This document shows, piece by piece, positions 20,705 through 31,213 of a DNA stretch of 64,000 bases; position 1 is the first letter of the stretch, and each line of letters begins with the position of its first letter. Where the stretch lies: assembly GCA_040437565.1 (NCBI GenBank), contig JBDOQK010000062.1, positions 62,001-126,000 on the forward strand, written 5' to 3'. The position numbers were made by a program, and so were the translations under genes. The notes under the pieces are model-generated. The model ran no database searches, was not told the DNA's origin, and saw nothing but the letters and a program-made list of their open reading frames with translations. The stretch is from Albugo candida. Lineage: Eukaryota > Oomycota > Peronosporomycetes > Albuginales.

Positions 20705-23686
20705 ATGCCGATTGGGATTGGTATGGTTCTCACACGCTTGGCGGATTCCCTGCAAGGAAAGAAGAAGCTCACGGCGGCCCCGCACACAAGAGCAAGAGCA
20801 AGAGCACCCGTCCTAGCTGAGACGATTTCATCCTCTTCTACCGCTGCATCTGCCAGTACAATTAGTGTGGCTTCCCCAAAATCTAGTCCAGCGCGACCAC
20901 GCTCTCAGAAGCCGACATGGAATGAGCAAAATAATAACGTTTTTGTTACAAAAACGCTCTTACGGCATTTACAGTCAGTGACTGCGGCTTTATACACAAA
21001 ATGCAATAGCGTCACCCTAGACCTATTGGAACGTACCTCTCTCATGTTGGCACAACACGCACAAACTGTGCATCCATTCCCGCTTTATACGGCTAGCGAA
21101 GAGGCGCACAATTCGAGTACAGACAGTTCGACAGACAATGATGGTCAAGGTCAAGATCAAGATCGTGACAAAAATCGCATTTTTCGGCATTCGCAAGCGT
21201 CAAATAAAGGCCGTATGACCTCTATAGCATTGGAAGAATTTCTTAGTTTAATGATAGTACTGCTATCACAAATCTTCCAATTTTATATGAGATCGCAAAA
21301 GTGTATGGAAGAAAGTATTGGGTCGCAGAAAGAGAGTCCGAACATCGATACAACACAACAGAACGACGAATTTGTTGCGGCAGCACTCGGATTACGATTC
21401 TCACTGAAATGCTCGGCTCAGAAAATCAGGAAAACGTTTTATTCTTCGGAATCGGATGAAGAAAGTGATCAACGTGACTCTTTCGCGATTCAGCTTGCTG
21501 CTCTGAAGCTCATTCAAGTGGTTTTGGAGCAATTTGAGTGGGAACTTTTATACATTAAGGTAGCTACAGTAAAATGTGGTACACACGAAATGAGCTCATG
21601 TCCGGAACCGTGTACCAGCAATACCGAATCAAAGGAGGCCAAGACAAATAGGGAGCACACATCGGATGCAAGGATTGTTTCTAAGAGTCGGACAAGGACG
21701 AATAGGAGACGACTCTCACGTGTTTCAATTACCATTGCAGAACCAAAGAAAGCTGCAGATGAAGCACAGCACGCCACATCAGATGAGCAAGATCTGTCCT
21801 CGCGAAATAGTGATCCTAGAGGATCCAATCGAGTGCATCGGAAACAGTACTTTAGTCAAACGCTTCCGGCGAAAGCACGAGCTATCGCATCACCAGGTCG
21901 GAAACGATCAGGATCCACTTCCAGACGGAGCAAAATCTCCATAGCGAAAATGAAGAAAAAATACAGCAAGGGCGCTTCTCGTTTCAACTGCGATCTATTG
22001 GATAGGTTCATGAAGCTCCATGCGAAATTCTTATCGCATTTCGGTGATGAAGTCATGAAGCATTGTTTCAGCGTCAAACTTACAGGATCAAAAGAAGGAC
22101 GACTAAATGACATGAAACAAGATCTTTTGTTCACACTATTAGCATCAGGCTACCTTCGGTTCCCATGGAATCGCACGGAAATCATCGAGCACCTCCGAAA
22201 TAAATTTGAAATAGCCGAACGAGATCCGAGCCTTGTCATGTATTGGAAGACGACAATGCCAGTTCCTTCTAACGGATATAGCTCTAATTTCCTGAGAGAA
22301 GCTTACTGGCAATGGCCAGCGTTTTGTGGGCAGGTCTGTCGGGATACTCTGGAAGGGAAAGGTTCCGAAAAATCTTGGAATCAATATTCGTGGCTCGATA
22401 CGGTGTTTGCTCGACATGATTTCTGTGCCTTGTTTGGCGCAACACTCTTGAATCGAGTCATGTCAATTGCATACAAAATAGGTGCGAAACAACTGCAAAC
22501 AGAGTGGATTCCAGGATACAAGTGGATATTCGAACTTCTTAAAATATCAACCAAGGAGATTTATCGCTCATTATTATGTCAGCTAGAGCCTGTCATTTCA
22601 GATGATTCCGAGTCCATCGACCTTCATACAGTCCGTTACCAGAACATTATCAACAATCTTTTCACACCGAATGCATCACCTACGTCATTATCGTTCTCAT
22701 CTTCTTCAGCGTCGATTCCAGTAACCTTATTTCATCATCTGTTCGAGCTCATGAAGTTATCGCCTTCGACTGTCCCCGATATTCTATTGACGATTCTCAG
22801 TCAGACCAATTATCAGCTACCGTATCATGTCGTATTGTGCTTCAAGTTTATGGAGCGGTTGCTATCGGATCATCCACATTACTTTTCGAACATGAAACCC
22901 GACACATCCAAGCAGCAATCTACATCGCAATCTGGCTTATTTGGCTATATATTCGCATGCTTGCTAGATTCCGAGCATTTCGAAATACTGAAAATGACCG
23001 AACTGTTCTTGTTGAAACATTTCAGTATGTTTCCGACATCGATTCAAGATCAAATTCTAAAGATACTGGAAAAGCAATGGCAGCGTTTGTTCTTTCATTG
23101 GCATCGAGATGTTCGCTACTGCTTCTTTCACATTCTACTGTACTTGGTCTACCCTGGAAATCGCATCGTACTGAGTGCACAATCGGATGAGATCATATTG
23201 GGAAGCGAGAAAGCGAGTCGCACTTTCGATTGCCCAGGTATTATTCGAACAGACGATGAATCTTCACAGCGCTGGGAGCAATATTTTGAAGGACGAATCT
23301 ATCAATCGATAGTGTATCACCAAATGCTCACTCGAGAATCTCGACAACCAGACACAAAACCGAGTCGGAAGGCTGGAAGTGATCTCGACAAATCTGCAGC
23401 TTCAGCGAAATTGGGCCGACGAATGTACGACTCTAGGAAATCAAATTATCGATCGGCAATGAACGCTATATCGAAAGAAACTTGCCGAAAAGAAGCAATT
23501 GCAGTGAAGAAGCCCGTCAAACCGCCAACGCTGGAGATTCCCAATTGGCTTGCCGAAGTATCCAAAGTCTATCTCATACGTTCAGTCGAAGAATACCAAG
23601 TGATCGTAACGACTTATTATTCGTACGCAACGCATCACTCGTACGATCAAGCGCTCCCGGTGCCCGAATTTGACACGAAATCATGA
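20705..23686 (+). CDS. Large helical protein of unknown function
   Basis: Open frame of 993 aa from the first ATG (MPIGIGMVLTRLADSLQGKK). No family is recognised. Residues 25-75 are low-complexity Ala/Arg/Ser/Pro. A central 150-residue block is very basic with many Lys/Arg/Ser (nuclear-localisation-like). The C-terminal 500 residues are hydrophobic-patterned and helical, suggestive of an ARM/HEAT-type solenoid, and end VPVPEFDTKS. Its 3' end converges on the TBC gene with 109 bp between. The last 652 nt are repeated after the N gap at 25301-25400, which I take as an assembly overlap and not a second gene. An upstream exon cannot be excluded. Confidence 0.75.
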   Translation: MPIGIGMVLTRLADSLQGKKKLTAAPHTRARARAPVLAETISSSSTAASASTISVASPKSSPARPRSQKPTWNEQNNNVFVTKTLLRHLQSVTAALYTKCNSVTLDLLERTSLMLAQHAQTVHPFPLYTASEEAHNSSTDSSTDNDGQGQDQDRDKNRIFRHSQASNKGRMTSIALEEFLSLMIVLLSQIFQFYMRSQKCMEESIGSQKESPNIDTTQQNDEFVAAALGLRFSLKCSAQKIRKTFYSSESDEESDQRDSFAIQLAALKLIQVVLEQFEWELLYIKVATVKCGTHEMSSCPEPCTSNTESKEAKTNREHTSDARIVSKSRTRTNRRRLSRVSITIAEPKKAADEAQHATSDEQDLSSRNSDPRGSNRVHRKQYFSQTLPAKARAIASPGRKRSGSTSRRSKISIAKMKKKYSKGASRFNCDLLDRFMKLHAKFLSHFGDEVMKHCFSVKLTGSKEGRLNDMKQDLLFTLLASGYLRFPWNRTEIIEHLRNKFEIAERDPSLVMYWKTTMPVPSNGYSSNFLREAYWQWPAFCGQVCRDTLEGKGSEKSWNQYSWLDTVFARHDFCALFGATLLNRVMSIAYKIGAKQLQTEWIPGYKWIFELLKISTKEIYRSLLCQLEPVISDDSESIDLHTVRYQNIINNLFTPNASPTSLSFSSSSASIPVTLFHHLFELMKLSPSTVPDILLTILSQTNYQLPYHVVLCFKFMERLLSDHPHYFSNMKPDTSKQQSTSQSGLFGYIFACLLDSEHFEILKMTELFLLKHFSMFPTSIQDQILKILEKQWQRLFFHWHRDVRYCFFHILLYLVYPGNRIVLSAQSDEIILGSEKASRTFDCPGIIRTDDESSQRWEQYFEGRIYQSIVYHQMLTRESRQPDTKPSRKAGSDLDKSAASAKLGRRMYDSRKSNYRSAMNAISKETCRKEAIAVKKPVKPPTLEIPNWLAEVSKVYLIRSVEEYQVIVTTYYSYATHHSYDQALPVPEFDTKS

Positions 23687-25300
23687 GCCCAATACGATCG
23701 GTAGTTCGAATTCCAACACTATTACCTTTTTGGCAGGTACATCTTTAAAATACATAAATCTTTTGCAGTCTTATTAGCGTTATACAATCTCGGAATCAGC
23801 AAGACCCGCAACTCACACATGGTCTCGATCTCAAACACGGATGCACATTCACAATGCAATTGGAAAGTTTCCCATCACTTCCATCGCCTTTCGACGTTTG
23901 AGTATCATCGATCGAATCAAACTCATCGACCAGATCGTAATCCATCAGCTCTTCCGCCGTGCAAATTGCATCGTACTCGCTGATGCTCTCATCTTCTGTC
24001 ACGTATTCGAAATCAACACCACAGTCAATATCAAACAATCGATAAATCTCCATCGCTTGAGCTTTACGTTTCTGCAAATGTTTCTTGCGTAGACGGGTTT
24101 CGATCGTAGCGGCGTAATACTCACGAAGCGCTTGGACTCCATCAAGTGAAATTCCACCGAGAAAAGCTTTATTCATTGCCAAACGGATGAGGATATCACA
24201 TGTGCATTCGTCTCCATACACCAAACGAGATTGATGCGGCTTCAACAATGCTCCAAGGGACTCATGCGTGTACTTGAGAGCAGCATACACTTCCATGGCA
24301 TCTTCACAGAGAATAAGGTCGTGTTCGCTCAGCTTCAGCAATGTCAACGCCACTCGCAACACCACATGACCGCCTTCATAGAAAAAGACATCCCAAATTC
24401 GCATTACCATTTCAAGTGGAAGTGTGTTGATGAAAAGGCAAAGAAACCATTTCATCGCAAACGGACCGAATTCGACGCCAAGTCGTTGAAAGTGGGCATA
24501 CAAATTCGGAAGCATCTGTTCGACAAGATCCGACAGAACGAGTTGCTCGACCCGCGAACCTCGCATATTGCGCTCATGGAACTGAGGAATCAAATCTTCA
24601 ACGATCACAGCCAAAACCCAAAACGATTCCTCTTCACCCAATTGCTGTAACAACATCGCACCGATAAAATTCATGCTTTGGCAGTACCCAACACACGGAT
24701 TCCGAAGACTGTATGCTTGGAGGATGCGACGCAATTCCGCCATCGGATGGCTCGCATTATCAGTACCCAATTCTGCCGCAAATGTTCGAGGAAGATCTTT
24801 CTCAATTTCCATCACAACGCGAGGACTAAGCCACGATAACGATCGTTCGACTAAGTCTCCATATGAATCAGCCGCCGAAGCCTTTTTCTGCTGGGCCAGA
24901 GTACATTTCCACCAAATCGCACCCCGCATGGAGATTGGTATTCCAGCGCGTAGCATGAGTCTCCGCTGTCGACACCAATTGGAGTCATTCGTAACAAGCA
25001 GAAATGTCGTCAGCATCGACTTCCAAGAGGGTATTTGCGTCCGTACGTGTTTCTCATCCTCACTTTCGACCAAAGATTCCGTCTGCTTTCTCTGACAATC
25101 GATGCAATAGGATTCCTGCGGGAAAGACGAGCGATTTGATGTCCAATAAGGAATGAGAGGTTTCATATAAAGTTTTGTAGACTGTTGCCATTTGTCTATC
25201 CATTGCATCTCTTTCTGCTGCATCATTTTCTCATGAAAATCGAGCGATTCCTTTAGAATTTGCGATGGTATAGCACTGTGATTTCCTCTGATTCCATTAC
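23035..25300. repeat. 2.27-kb segment repeated at 25401-27664 (contig overlap)
   Basis: This segment covers the 3' end of the helical-protein gene and nearly all of the TBC gene. It recurs immediately after the 100-N gap. Comparing the two by eye I find only two single-base differences, both within about 70 bp of the left contig end. That position and the pattern at the other gaps favour unmerged overlapping contigs over a recent tandem duplication. Confidence 0.85.
23796..25300 (-). CDS. TBC-domain Rab GTPase-activating protein, left-contig copy (5' truncated)
   Basis: Same protein as at 26162-27893, cut at its 5' end by the assembly gap. The left contig keeps the frame open from 25300 through the sequence HEKMMQQKEMQWIDK, whereas the right contig breaks at this spot. 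The TBC domain shows IEKDLPR with the arginine finger and YCQSMNF with the glutamine finger. Those are R147 and Q183 when counting from the ATG at about 25226 (MMQQKEM). I treat this as the same locus and not as a paralogue. Confidence 0.85.
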
Positions 25301-25400
25301 NNNNNNNNNNNNNNNNNNNNNNNNNNNNNNNNNNNNNNNNNNNNNNNNNNNNNNNNNNNNNNNNNNNNNNNNNNNNNNNNNNNNNNNNNNNNNNNNNNNN
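25301..25400. other. Assembly gap (100 N)
   Basis: Flanks overlap by about 2.27 kb. Confidence 0.98.
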
Positions 25401-26052
25401 GACATCGATTCAAGATCAAATTCTAAAGATACTGGAAAAGCAATGGCAGCGTTTGTTCTTTCATTGGCATCGAGATGTTCGCTACTGCTTCTTTCACATT
25501 CTACTGTACTTGGTCTACCCTGGAAATCGCATCGTACTGAGTGCACAATCGGATGAGATCATATTGGGAAGCGAGAAAGCGAGTCGCACTTTCGATTGCC
25601 CAGGTATTATTCGAACAGACGATGAATCTTCACAGCGCTGGGAGCAATATTTTGAAGGACGAATCTATCAATCGATAGTGTATCACCAAATGCTCACTCG
25701 AGAATCTCGACAACCAGACACAAAACCGAGTCGGAAGGCTGGAAGTGATCTCGACAAATCTGCAGCTTCAGCGAAATTGGGCCGACGAATGTACGACTCT
25801 AGGAAATCAAATTATCGATCGGCAATGAACGCTATATCGAAAGAAACTTGCCGAAAAGAAGCAATTGCAGTGAAGAAGCCCGTCAAACCGCCAACGCTGG
25901 AGATTCCCAATTGGCTTGCCGAAGTATCCAAAGTCTATCTCATACGTTCAGTCGAAGAATACCAAGTGATCGTAACGACTTATTATTCGTACGCAACGCA
26001 TCACTCGTACGATCAAGCGCTCCCGGTGCCCGAATTTGACACGAAATCATGA
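25401..26052 (+). other. Duplicate 3' end of helical-protein gene (assembly overlap)
   Basis: Identical to 23035-23686 as far as I can see, beginning abruptly at the contig edge. It should not be annotated as an independent gene. Confidence 0.85.
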
Positions 26053-26161
26053 GCCCAATACGATCGGTAGTTCGAATTCCAACACTATTACCTTTTTGGC
26101 AGGTACATCTTTAAAATACATAAATCTTTTGCAGTCTTATTAGCGTTATACAATCTCGGAA

Positions 26162-27893
26162 TCAGCAAGACCCGCAACTCACACATGGTCTCGATCTCAA
26201 ACACGGATGCACATTCACAATGCAATTGGAAAGTTTCCCATCACTTCCATCGCCTTTCGACGTTTGAGTATCATCGATCGAATCAAACTCATCGACCAGA
26301 TCGTAATCCATCAGCTCTTCCGCCGTGCAAATTGCATCGTACTCGCTGATGCTCTCATCTTCTGTCACGTATTCGAAATCAACACCACAGTCAATATCAA
26401 ACAATCGATAAATCTCCATCGCTTGAGCTTTACGTTTCTGCAAATGTTTCTTGCGTAGACGGGTTTCGATCGTAGCGGCGTAATACTCACGAAGCGCTTG
26501 GACTCCATCAAGTGAAATTCCACCGAGAAAAGCTTTATTCATTGCCAAACGGATGAGGATATCACATGTGCATTCGTCTCCATACACCAAACGAGATTGA
26601 TGCGGCTTCAACAATGCTCCAAGGGACTCATGCGTGTACTTGAGAGCAGCATACACTTCCATGGCATCTTCACAGAGAATAAGGTCGTGTTCGCTCAGCT
26701 TCAGCAATGTCAACGCCACTCGCAACACCACATGACCGCCTTCATAGAAAAAGACATCCCAAATTCGCATTACCATTTCAAGTGGAAGTGTGTTGATGAA
26801 AAGGCAAAGAAACCATTTCATCGCAAACGGACCGAATTCGACGCCAAGTCGTTGAAAGTGGGCATACAAATTCGGAAGCATCTGTTCGACAAGATCCGAC
26901 AGAACGAGTTGCTCGACCCGCGAACCTCGCATATTGCGCTCATGGAACTGAGGAATCAAATCTTCAACGATCACAGCCAAAACCCAAAACGATTCCTCTT
27001 CACCCAATTGCTGTAACAACATCGCACCGATAAAATTCATGCTTTGGCAGTACCCAACACACGGATTCCGAAGACTGTATGCTTGGAGGATGCGACGCAA
27101 TTCCGCCATCGGATGGCTCGCATTATCAGTACCCAATTCTGCCGCAAATGTTCGAGGAAGATCTTTCTCAATTTCCATCACAACGCGAGGACTAAGCCAC
27201 GATAACGATCGTTCGACTAAGTCTCCATATGAATCAGCCGCCGAAGCCTTTTTCTGCTGGGCCAGAGTACATTTCCACCAAATCGCACCCCGCATGGAGA
27301 TTGGTATTCCAGCGCGTAGCATGAGTCTCCGCTGTCGACACCAATTGGAGTCATTCGTAACAAGCAGAAATGTCGTCAGCATCGACTTCCAAGAGGGTAT
27401 TTGCGTCCGTACGTGTTTCTCATCCTCACTTTCGACCAAAGATTCCGTCTGCTTTCTCTGACAATCGATGCAATAGGATTCCTGCGGGAAAGACGAGCGA
27501 TTTGATGTCCAATAAGGAATGAGAGGTTTCATATAAAGTTTTGTAGACTGTTGCCATTTGTCTATCCATTGCATCTCTTTCTGCTGCTCATTTTCTCAGA
27601 AAATCGAGCGATTCCTTTAGAATTTGCGATGGTATAGCACTGTGATTTCCTCTGATTCCATTACTATGCGAAAGAGTCAAATGACATCGCTGCATGTGAG
27701 CATTTTCGCAGTGACACGAGCGATTTAATTGGAATATGCTGTCCGCATTCCATCCGCTTCGAAATCGCTGCAGTGGACGAAAGCATGCCAATTGATGGCC
27801 ATGACGTACCGAGATAGTCATTCCATCGGATATTTTATCGTCTTCTTCGCTGTGTGCGGTCTCGACGCAGCACAAAGTTGATTCTTTTATCAT
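26162..27893 (-). CDS. TBC-domain Rab GTPase-activating protein
   Basis: Accelerates GTP hydrolysis by a Rab-family GTPase in membrane traffic. The start is ATG at 27893 (MIKESTLCCVETAHS). The first 98 codons lie only on this contig, and the rest (about 476 aa) is also on the left contig. Near 27587-27600 this contig lacks two bases that the left contig has, which breaks the frame here. With the left-contig bases the frame is continuous, about 577 aa. Both catalytic fingers are present (R in IEKDLPR, Q in YCQ), so it should be an active dual-finger GAP. Later TBC helices read FAMKWFLCLFINTLPLEMVMRIWD. The C-terminus is acidic and ends Cys-rich. The Rab target is unknown. Confidence 0.88.
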
Positions 27894-28071
27894 ATTCTTT
27901 CGACGTTTAGAAAATGTGTCGACTTCTTCAAGATTGCGAGTATATATATAGCATAATTATGTATTCATGCAGGTTATGCGATATACCGACTCCCTCTCCC
28001 ACATCGTTTCCACGCACATCCATCAAAGTATCACTTTGAAGCGTTTGTTTCATAGCTGTACAGCTACACTC

Positions 28072-29031
28072 TCATCTACAAATTTGGCTATTCACAAGCA
28101 CACGTGATTTCCGCGTATTTGCTCTTGAAATTACAGTCTCCGCGACGCTCATAGAGCTCGTAACAGAGACAATATCACAGCCTCCTTTTCCTCGTCGTTT
28201 AGTCGTACTTTTGACACTTTTTGCGCCTGAAACAGACAACGCCGGTGACACTTTCAACACCTCACGTGTGATCAGCTTTTTCTGTGGGTCAATGGCTCGC
28301 TTTGGGAATGGAATGCCTTCAATATGTTCTGGATGAAAGTCGGCGTACTCCAAGATCCCGCCAGTGAGAACGTACAGATTATCAAATCCTCGCTGTACGA
28401 GCACATGCGCTGTTTGTGCGACGTTCGTATCGTCCAAATCGTAGAGAATAATCAGATAATTTTCTTGATTTTTCTGATAATGAAAAGGTACTCAGAAACT
28501 CAATTTCAATGGAAATTGTGTACTCACAAACTTTTGCATTTGAGGGAGGATGTAATCTCGACACACAAAAGACGACGGAAAACTCTGAGCGCGCTGTAAT
28601 CTGTTAGTCGTGAATTCCTCTTTCGATCGAGTGTCCAGGATCAAATACGGCGCGTCATACTCCTCGACTTCGTCGGCTTCATAACTGATCACTCGGGGTC
28701 CTCCCGAATTATTATTCACAGGAACTCGGTCCAAGCAGTATTTTCCATCTCTTTCGACCATTTTTGCCAGCATCTCGGGTCCAGGAGCACATTTACCATT
28801 GGTGTCCTCATACTCTCCGAATAATTCCGCGAGACATTTGCATGTAATCCGACGAAAAGTCTCATCTCGGCGCTTAAGGAATTCCCTCTGAGCTTTAAAA
28901 ACATTCAGATGACAACAAATGGAATGAAAACGCTTACATATCTGTCGAACTTTATTCACTGTCGTTCCACTGTCAATTTTACTCTTTGTGTCTTTATACT
29001 TTGCATTTTGTGGAATTCGTCGCTCCATCAT
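28072..29031 (-). CDS. CEP41: CEP41-like centrosomal/ciliary rhodanese-domain protein
   Basis: Three exons (29031..28938, 28892..28528, 28473..28072; 286 aa), introns 45 and 54 nt. The N-terminus RRIPQNAKYKDTKSKIDSG closely follows the start of animal CEP41. A rhodanese domain follows, with YLILDTRSKEEF and VLVQRGFDNLYVLTGGI. At the position of the rhodanese catalytic cysteine the sequence reads IILYDLDD, so it is non-catalytic, as CEP41 is known to be. CEP41 is linked to tubulin glutamylation in cilia, which fits a zoosporic organism and the SAS-6 and dynein p28 genes in this window. Start is the first ATG of the frame (MMERRIPQ). The C-terminal 60 residues are Lys/Ser-rich. Confidence 0.88.
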
Positions 29032-29300
29032 CTGCTCAGATAAAGTGAGTTTGTGCGGGAAAATCGCTTGTTGACGCTCGTACACTAAGAGAAGGCTTTG
29101 TTTTCGCACGATACATGGCTTTCTGTCGCGTTACGAGCTCAAGGGCCCCGTTGTCGCGCGCTAATATAAGCTGATACTATAATTATCCGCAGGAGAACTG
29201 AAGCTTAAATGCCGAGAAAAAAGAATTGGGGAATTCGACGCTGTTATTAGTTACAATGGCTAAGGAATGAGATCGATAGAGCAGGTGACTGTTAATTCCG

Positions 29301-29546
29301 CTACTTCTTATTGCGCATATCTCTGGCGATTTCTTCTTTCAATGCTGATGTAAATTCCTTCACTCGTGGAGCTGTTCGTTTCCATGTTTCTACGAGATTT
29401 TCTGCGCCTTCCGAAGCGATGTTCTTGACATCATTCACACGGTAATGAGTCTTCAATGCGAATTGCTGGAACGCGCGGTTGTTTGCAAGCGCTTTGACTG
29501 CGACATCATTGATAAAATACGACACAAATCGCTGTAAAAATGACAT
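29301..29546 (-). CDS. Small conserved-looking protein, unknown
   Basis: 81 aa starting MSFLQRFVSYFINDVAVKAL, with a helical, lysine-rich second half and the C-terminus ARDMRNKK. The frame stays open upstream, but I chose this start because the divergent Rieske gene begins only 91 bp away on the other strand. No domain is recognised. Size, charge and an amphipathic N-terminus would suit a small mitochondrial protein, which is a guess. Calling it real rests mainly on its amphipathic helical pattern and tidy spacing. Confidence 0.55.
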   Translation of the reverse strand: MSFLQRFVSYFINDVAVKALANNRAFQQFALKTHYRVNDVKNIASEGAENLVETWKRTAPRVKEFTSALKEEIARDMRNKK

Positions 29547-29637
29547 TTCAATGAATGGATTTCCAAAGTATACTAATTTAAAGTGGTACACATATAATAA
29601 AACGAACGCAATTCGACCACACAGAAAAAGGATAAAA

Positions 29638-30387
29638 ATGCTGAAAAGGCTGAGCTTTTCCGTGATCTCACAGCGAGCAAAGAGCGTGCAAAGTATGTCG
29701 AATCGATCCAATACCTTCCTTACCATCCATTGTTAACATCCACTCACTTTTTCGAATCTCATTCAAATCGTATGCGTAGCAAAAAATGGAATTTGCAGAT
29801 TTTTAAGCACGAAAAGCGAGCTTGTGGACGATATGAGCACTCCGGATCACTATTTCGAAACAGATCGAATCTCTAGCGGAGATCCCACACGACGAGCGTT
29901 CACGTACTTTGTGTTGGGAGGCGCACGGATTATGTATGCGACCGCAGCGCGTTTGGCTGTCATCAAATTTGTGGGAAGTATGAGCGCTTCCGCAGATGTG
30001 TTGGCACTCGCAACAGCGGAATTCGACTTATCATCGATTGATGAGGGAGCTACAGTGACTGTGAAATGGCGTGGAAAGCCTATTTTCATCAAGCATCGAA
30101 CAGATCAAGAAATCGAAGCTGCTAATGAAGTGTCTGTGTCAAGCCTACGCGATCCCGAGACTGATGATGTTCGAGTCAAAGATCCCAAATGGCTCGTGGT
30201 GCTTGGAGTGTGCACGCATTTGGGATGTGTACCAATCTCCAATGCCGGAGAATACAAAGGATGGTTCTGTCCTTGTCATGGTTCGCATTATGACGTATCC
30301 GGGCGCATTCGAAAGGGTCCAGCACCACTCAATTTGGAAATTCCTCCGTATCAGTTTCTCGAAGATAACAAGATTCTTCTCGGCTAA
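29638..30387 (+). CDS. Ubiquinol-cytochrome c reductase Rieske iron-sulfur subunit
   Basis: Electron-carrying subunit of mitochondrial complex III. Two exons (29638..29692 and 29780..30387) give 220 aa. Exon 1 codes for a classic presequence ([18 protein letters not shown]), and the mature start probably lies near [13 protein letters not shown] transmembrane segment ([20 protein letters not shown]) precedes the soluble domain. The 2Fe-2S ligands are present as CTHLGC and CPCHGSHYD, followed by [12 protein letters not shown]. The first intron is 87 nt, longer than most here. I chose its acceptor because it alone joins the presequence to the conserved domain in frame. It diverges from the 81-aa gene and converges on LSM2. 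Confidence 0.93.
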
Positions 30388-30569
30388 AAGTAATCACTCT
30401 GCCGATTTGAATCGCTGTGCAAATGAGATGGGATCGTTAGGGTGTAGCGGATTCAATTCTGAGAGTCGACATATATTTTCATTTGGTCATTTTTTATCGT
30501 TTTTGAGCGCTTTTCGCTTGCATGTATACGATCATGTTCGACTGATCGATATCTCTGAAGAAAATGAGC

Positions 30570-30955
30570 TCATTTATTCGCATTTGCCTCTCGCCTCGCC
30601 GCGTCCTGCAGCAAGTCGATGTCTACTTCCTGCGCTGGAATTTGGACGTATCGGATAACGCTTCCCCTTATAAAGCAGTTTTTCATATTCATCTGCAGCG
30701 AGTGTGTGAGTACGAGAGGTGCGATTGGATGGAAAAAAGTACCAATTGCGGATATTTGTCACTTTCCACAATTGAGACACCCATTAGCTTTATATTGAGA
30801 TATTGATCGACAGAATGGAGGGTTCCCATAAGTGCGACGTCATTTTTGAGCTCTACAGCGACTTCTTTGCCTACTAATGTCTTGAAAAACGAGTAGAAGA
30901 GCTAGAAAAACGTGAGAAATAGATAGCGCGCATGTACGATACAAAAACGAACCAT
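30570..30955 (-). CDS. LSM2: U6 snRNA-associated Sm-like protein LSm2
   Basis: Subunit of the LSm1-7 (mRNA decay) and LSm2-8 (U6 snRNA) rings. It is built from three pieces (30955..30953, 30901..30743, 30692..30570; 94 aa) with introns of 51 and 50 nt. The coding part of exon 1 is only the ATG, directly followed by a GT donor. The protein reads LFYSFFKTLVGKEVAVELKN, GTLHSVDQYLNIKL, then KNCFIRGSVIRYVQIPAQEV and DLLQDAARREAN, matching LSm2 along its whole length. The small exons hide it from simple frame searches. It shares a 258-bp divergent promoter with SAS-6. Confidence 0.95.
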
Positions 30956-31213
30956 TTTCAAAGGAACAAGTCGATTGTTATATAACGGTAGGAGCTGTTA
31001 TACAGCGAGCACATAACGTTACGTAGTAAGTTGACATGCGCTTGGAGATAGCAATGTATACGCAGAGACAGGAGGTTGACAGGTTACTTATTGTAGTACA
31101 AAAGTGGTAGGTAGAGCATATAGAAGCCGATGGCCAATTACGAGTAGAAATGCTGCTAGGAATCATATACTTGATGTAATACAACTCTCATTATTCCACA
31201 CCAATACTTGACA

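Noticed and set aside
23701-23730. tRNA-like T-loop word GTTCGAATTCC
   Set aside because: No matching acceptor stem, D-arm or anticodon arm surrounds it.
23035-27664. Genuine tandem gene duplication
   Set aside because: The copy begins exactly at a 100-N gap, differs by only two bases near a contig end, and the same flank-overlap pattern occurs at the other gaps.
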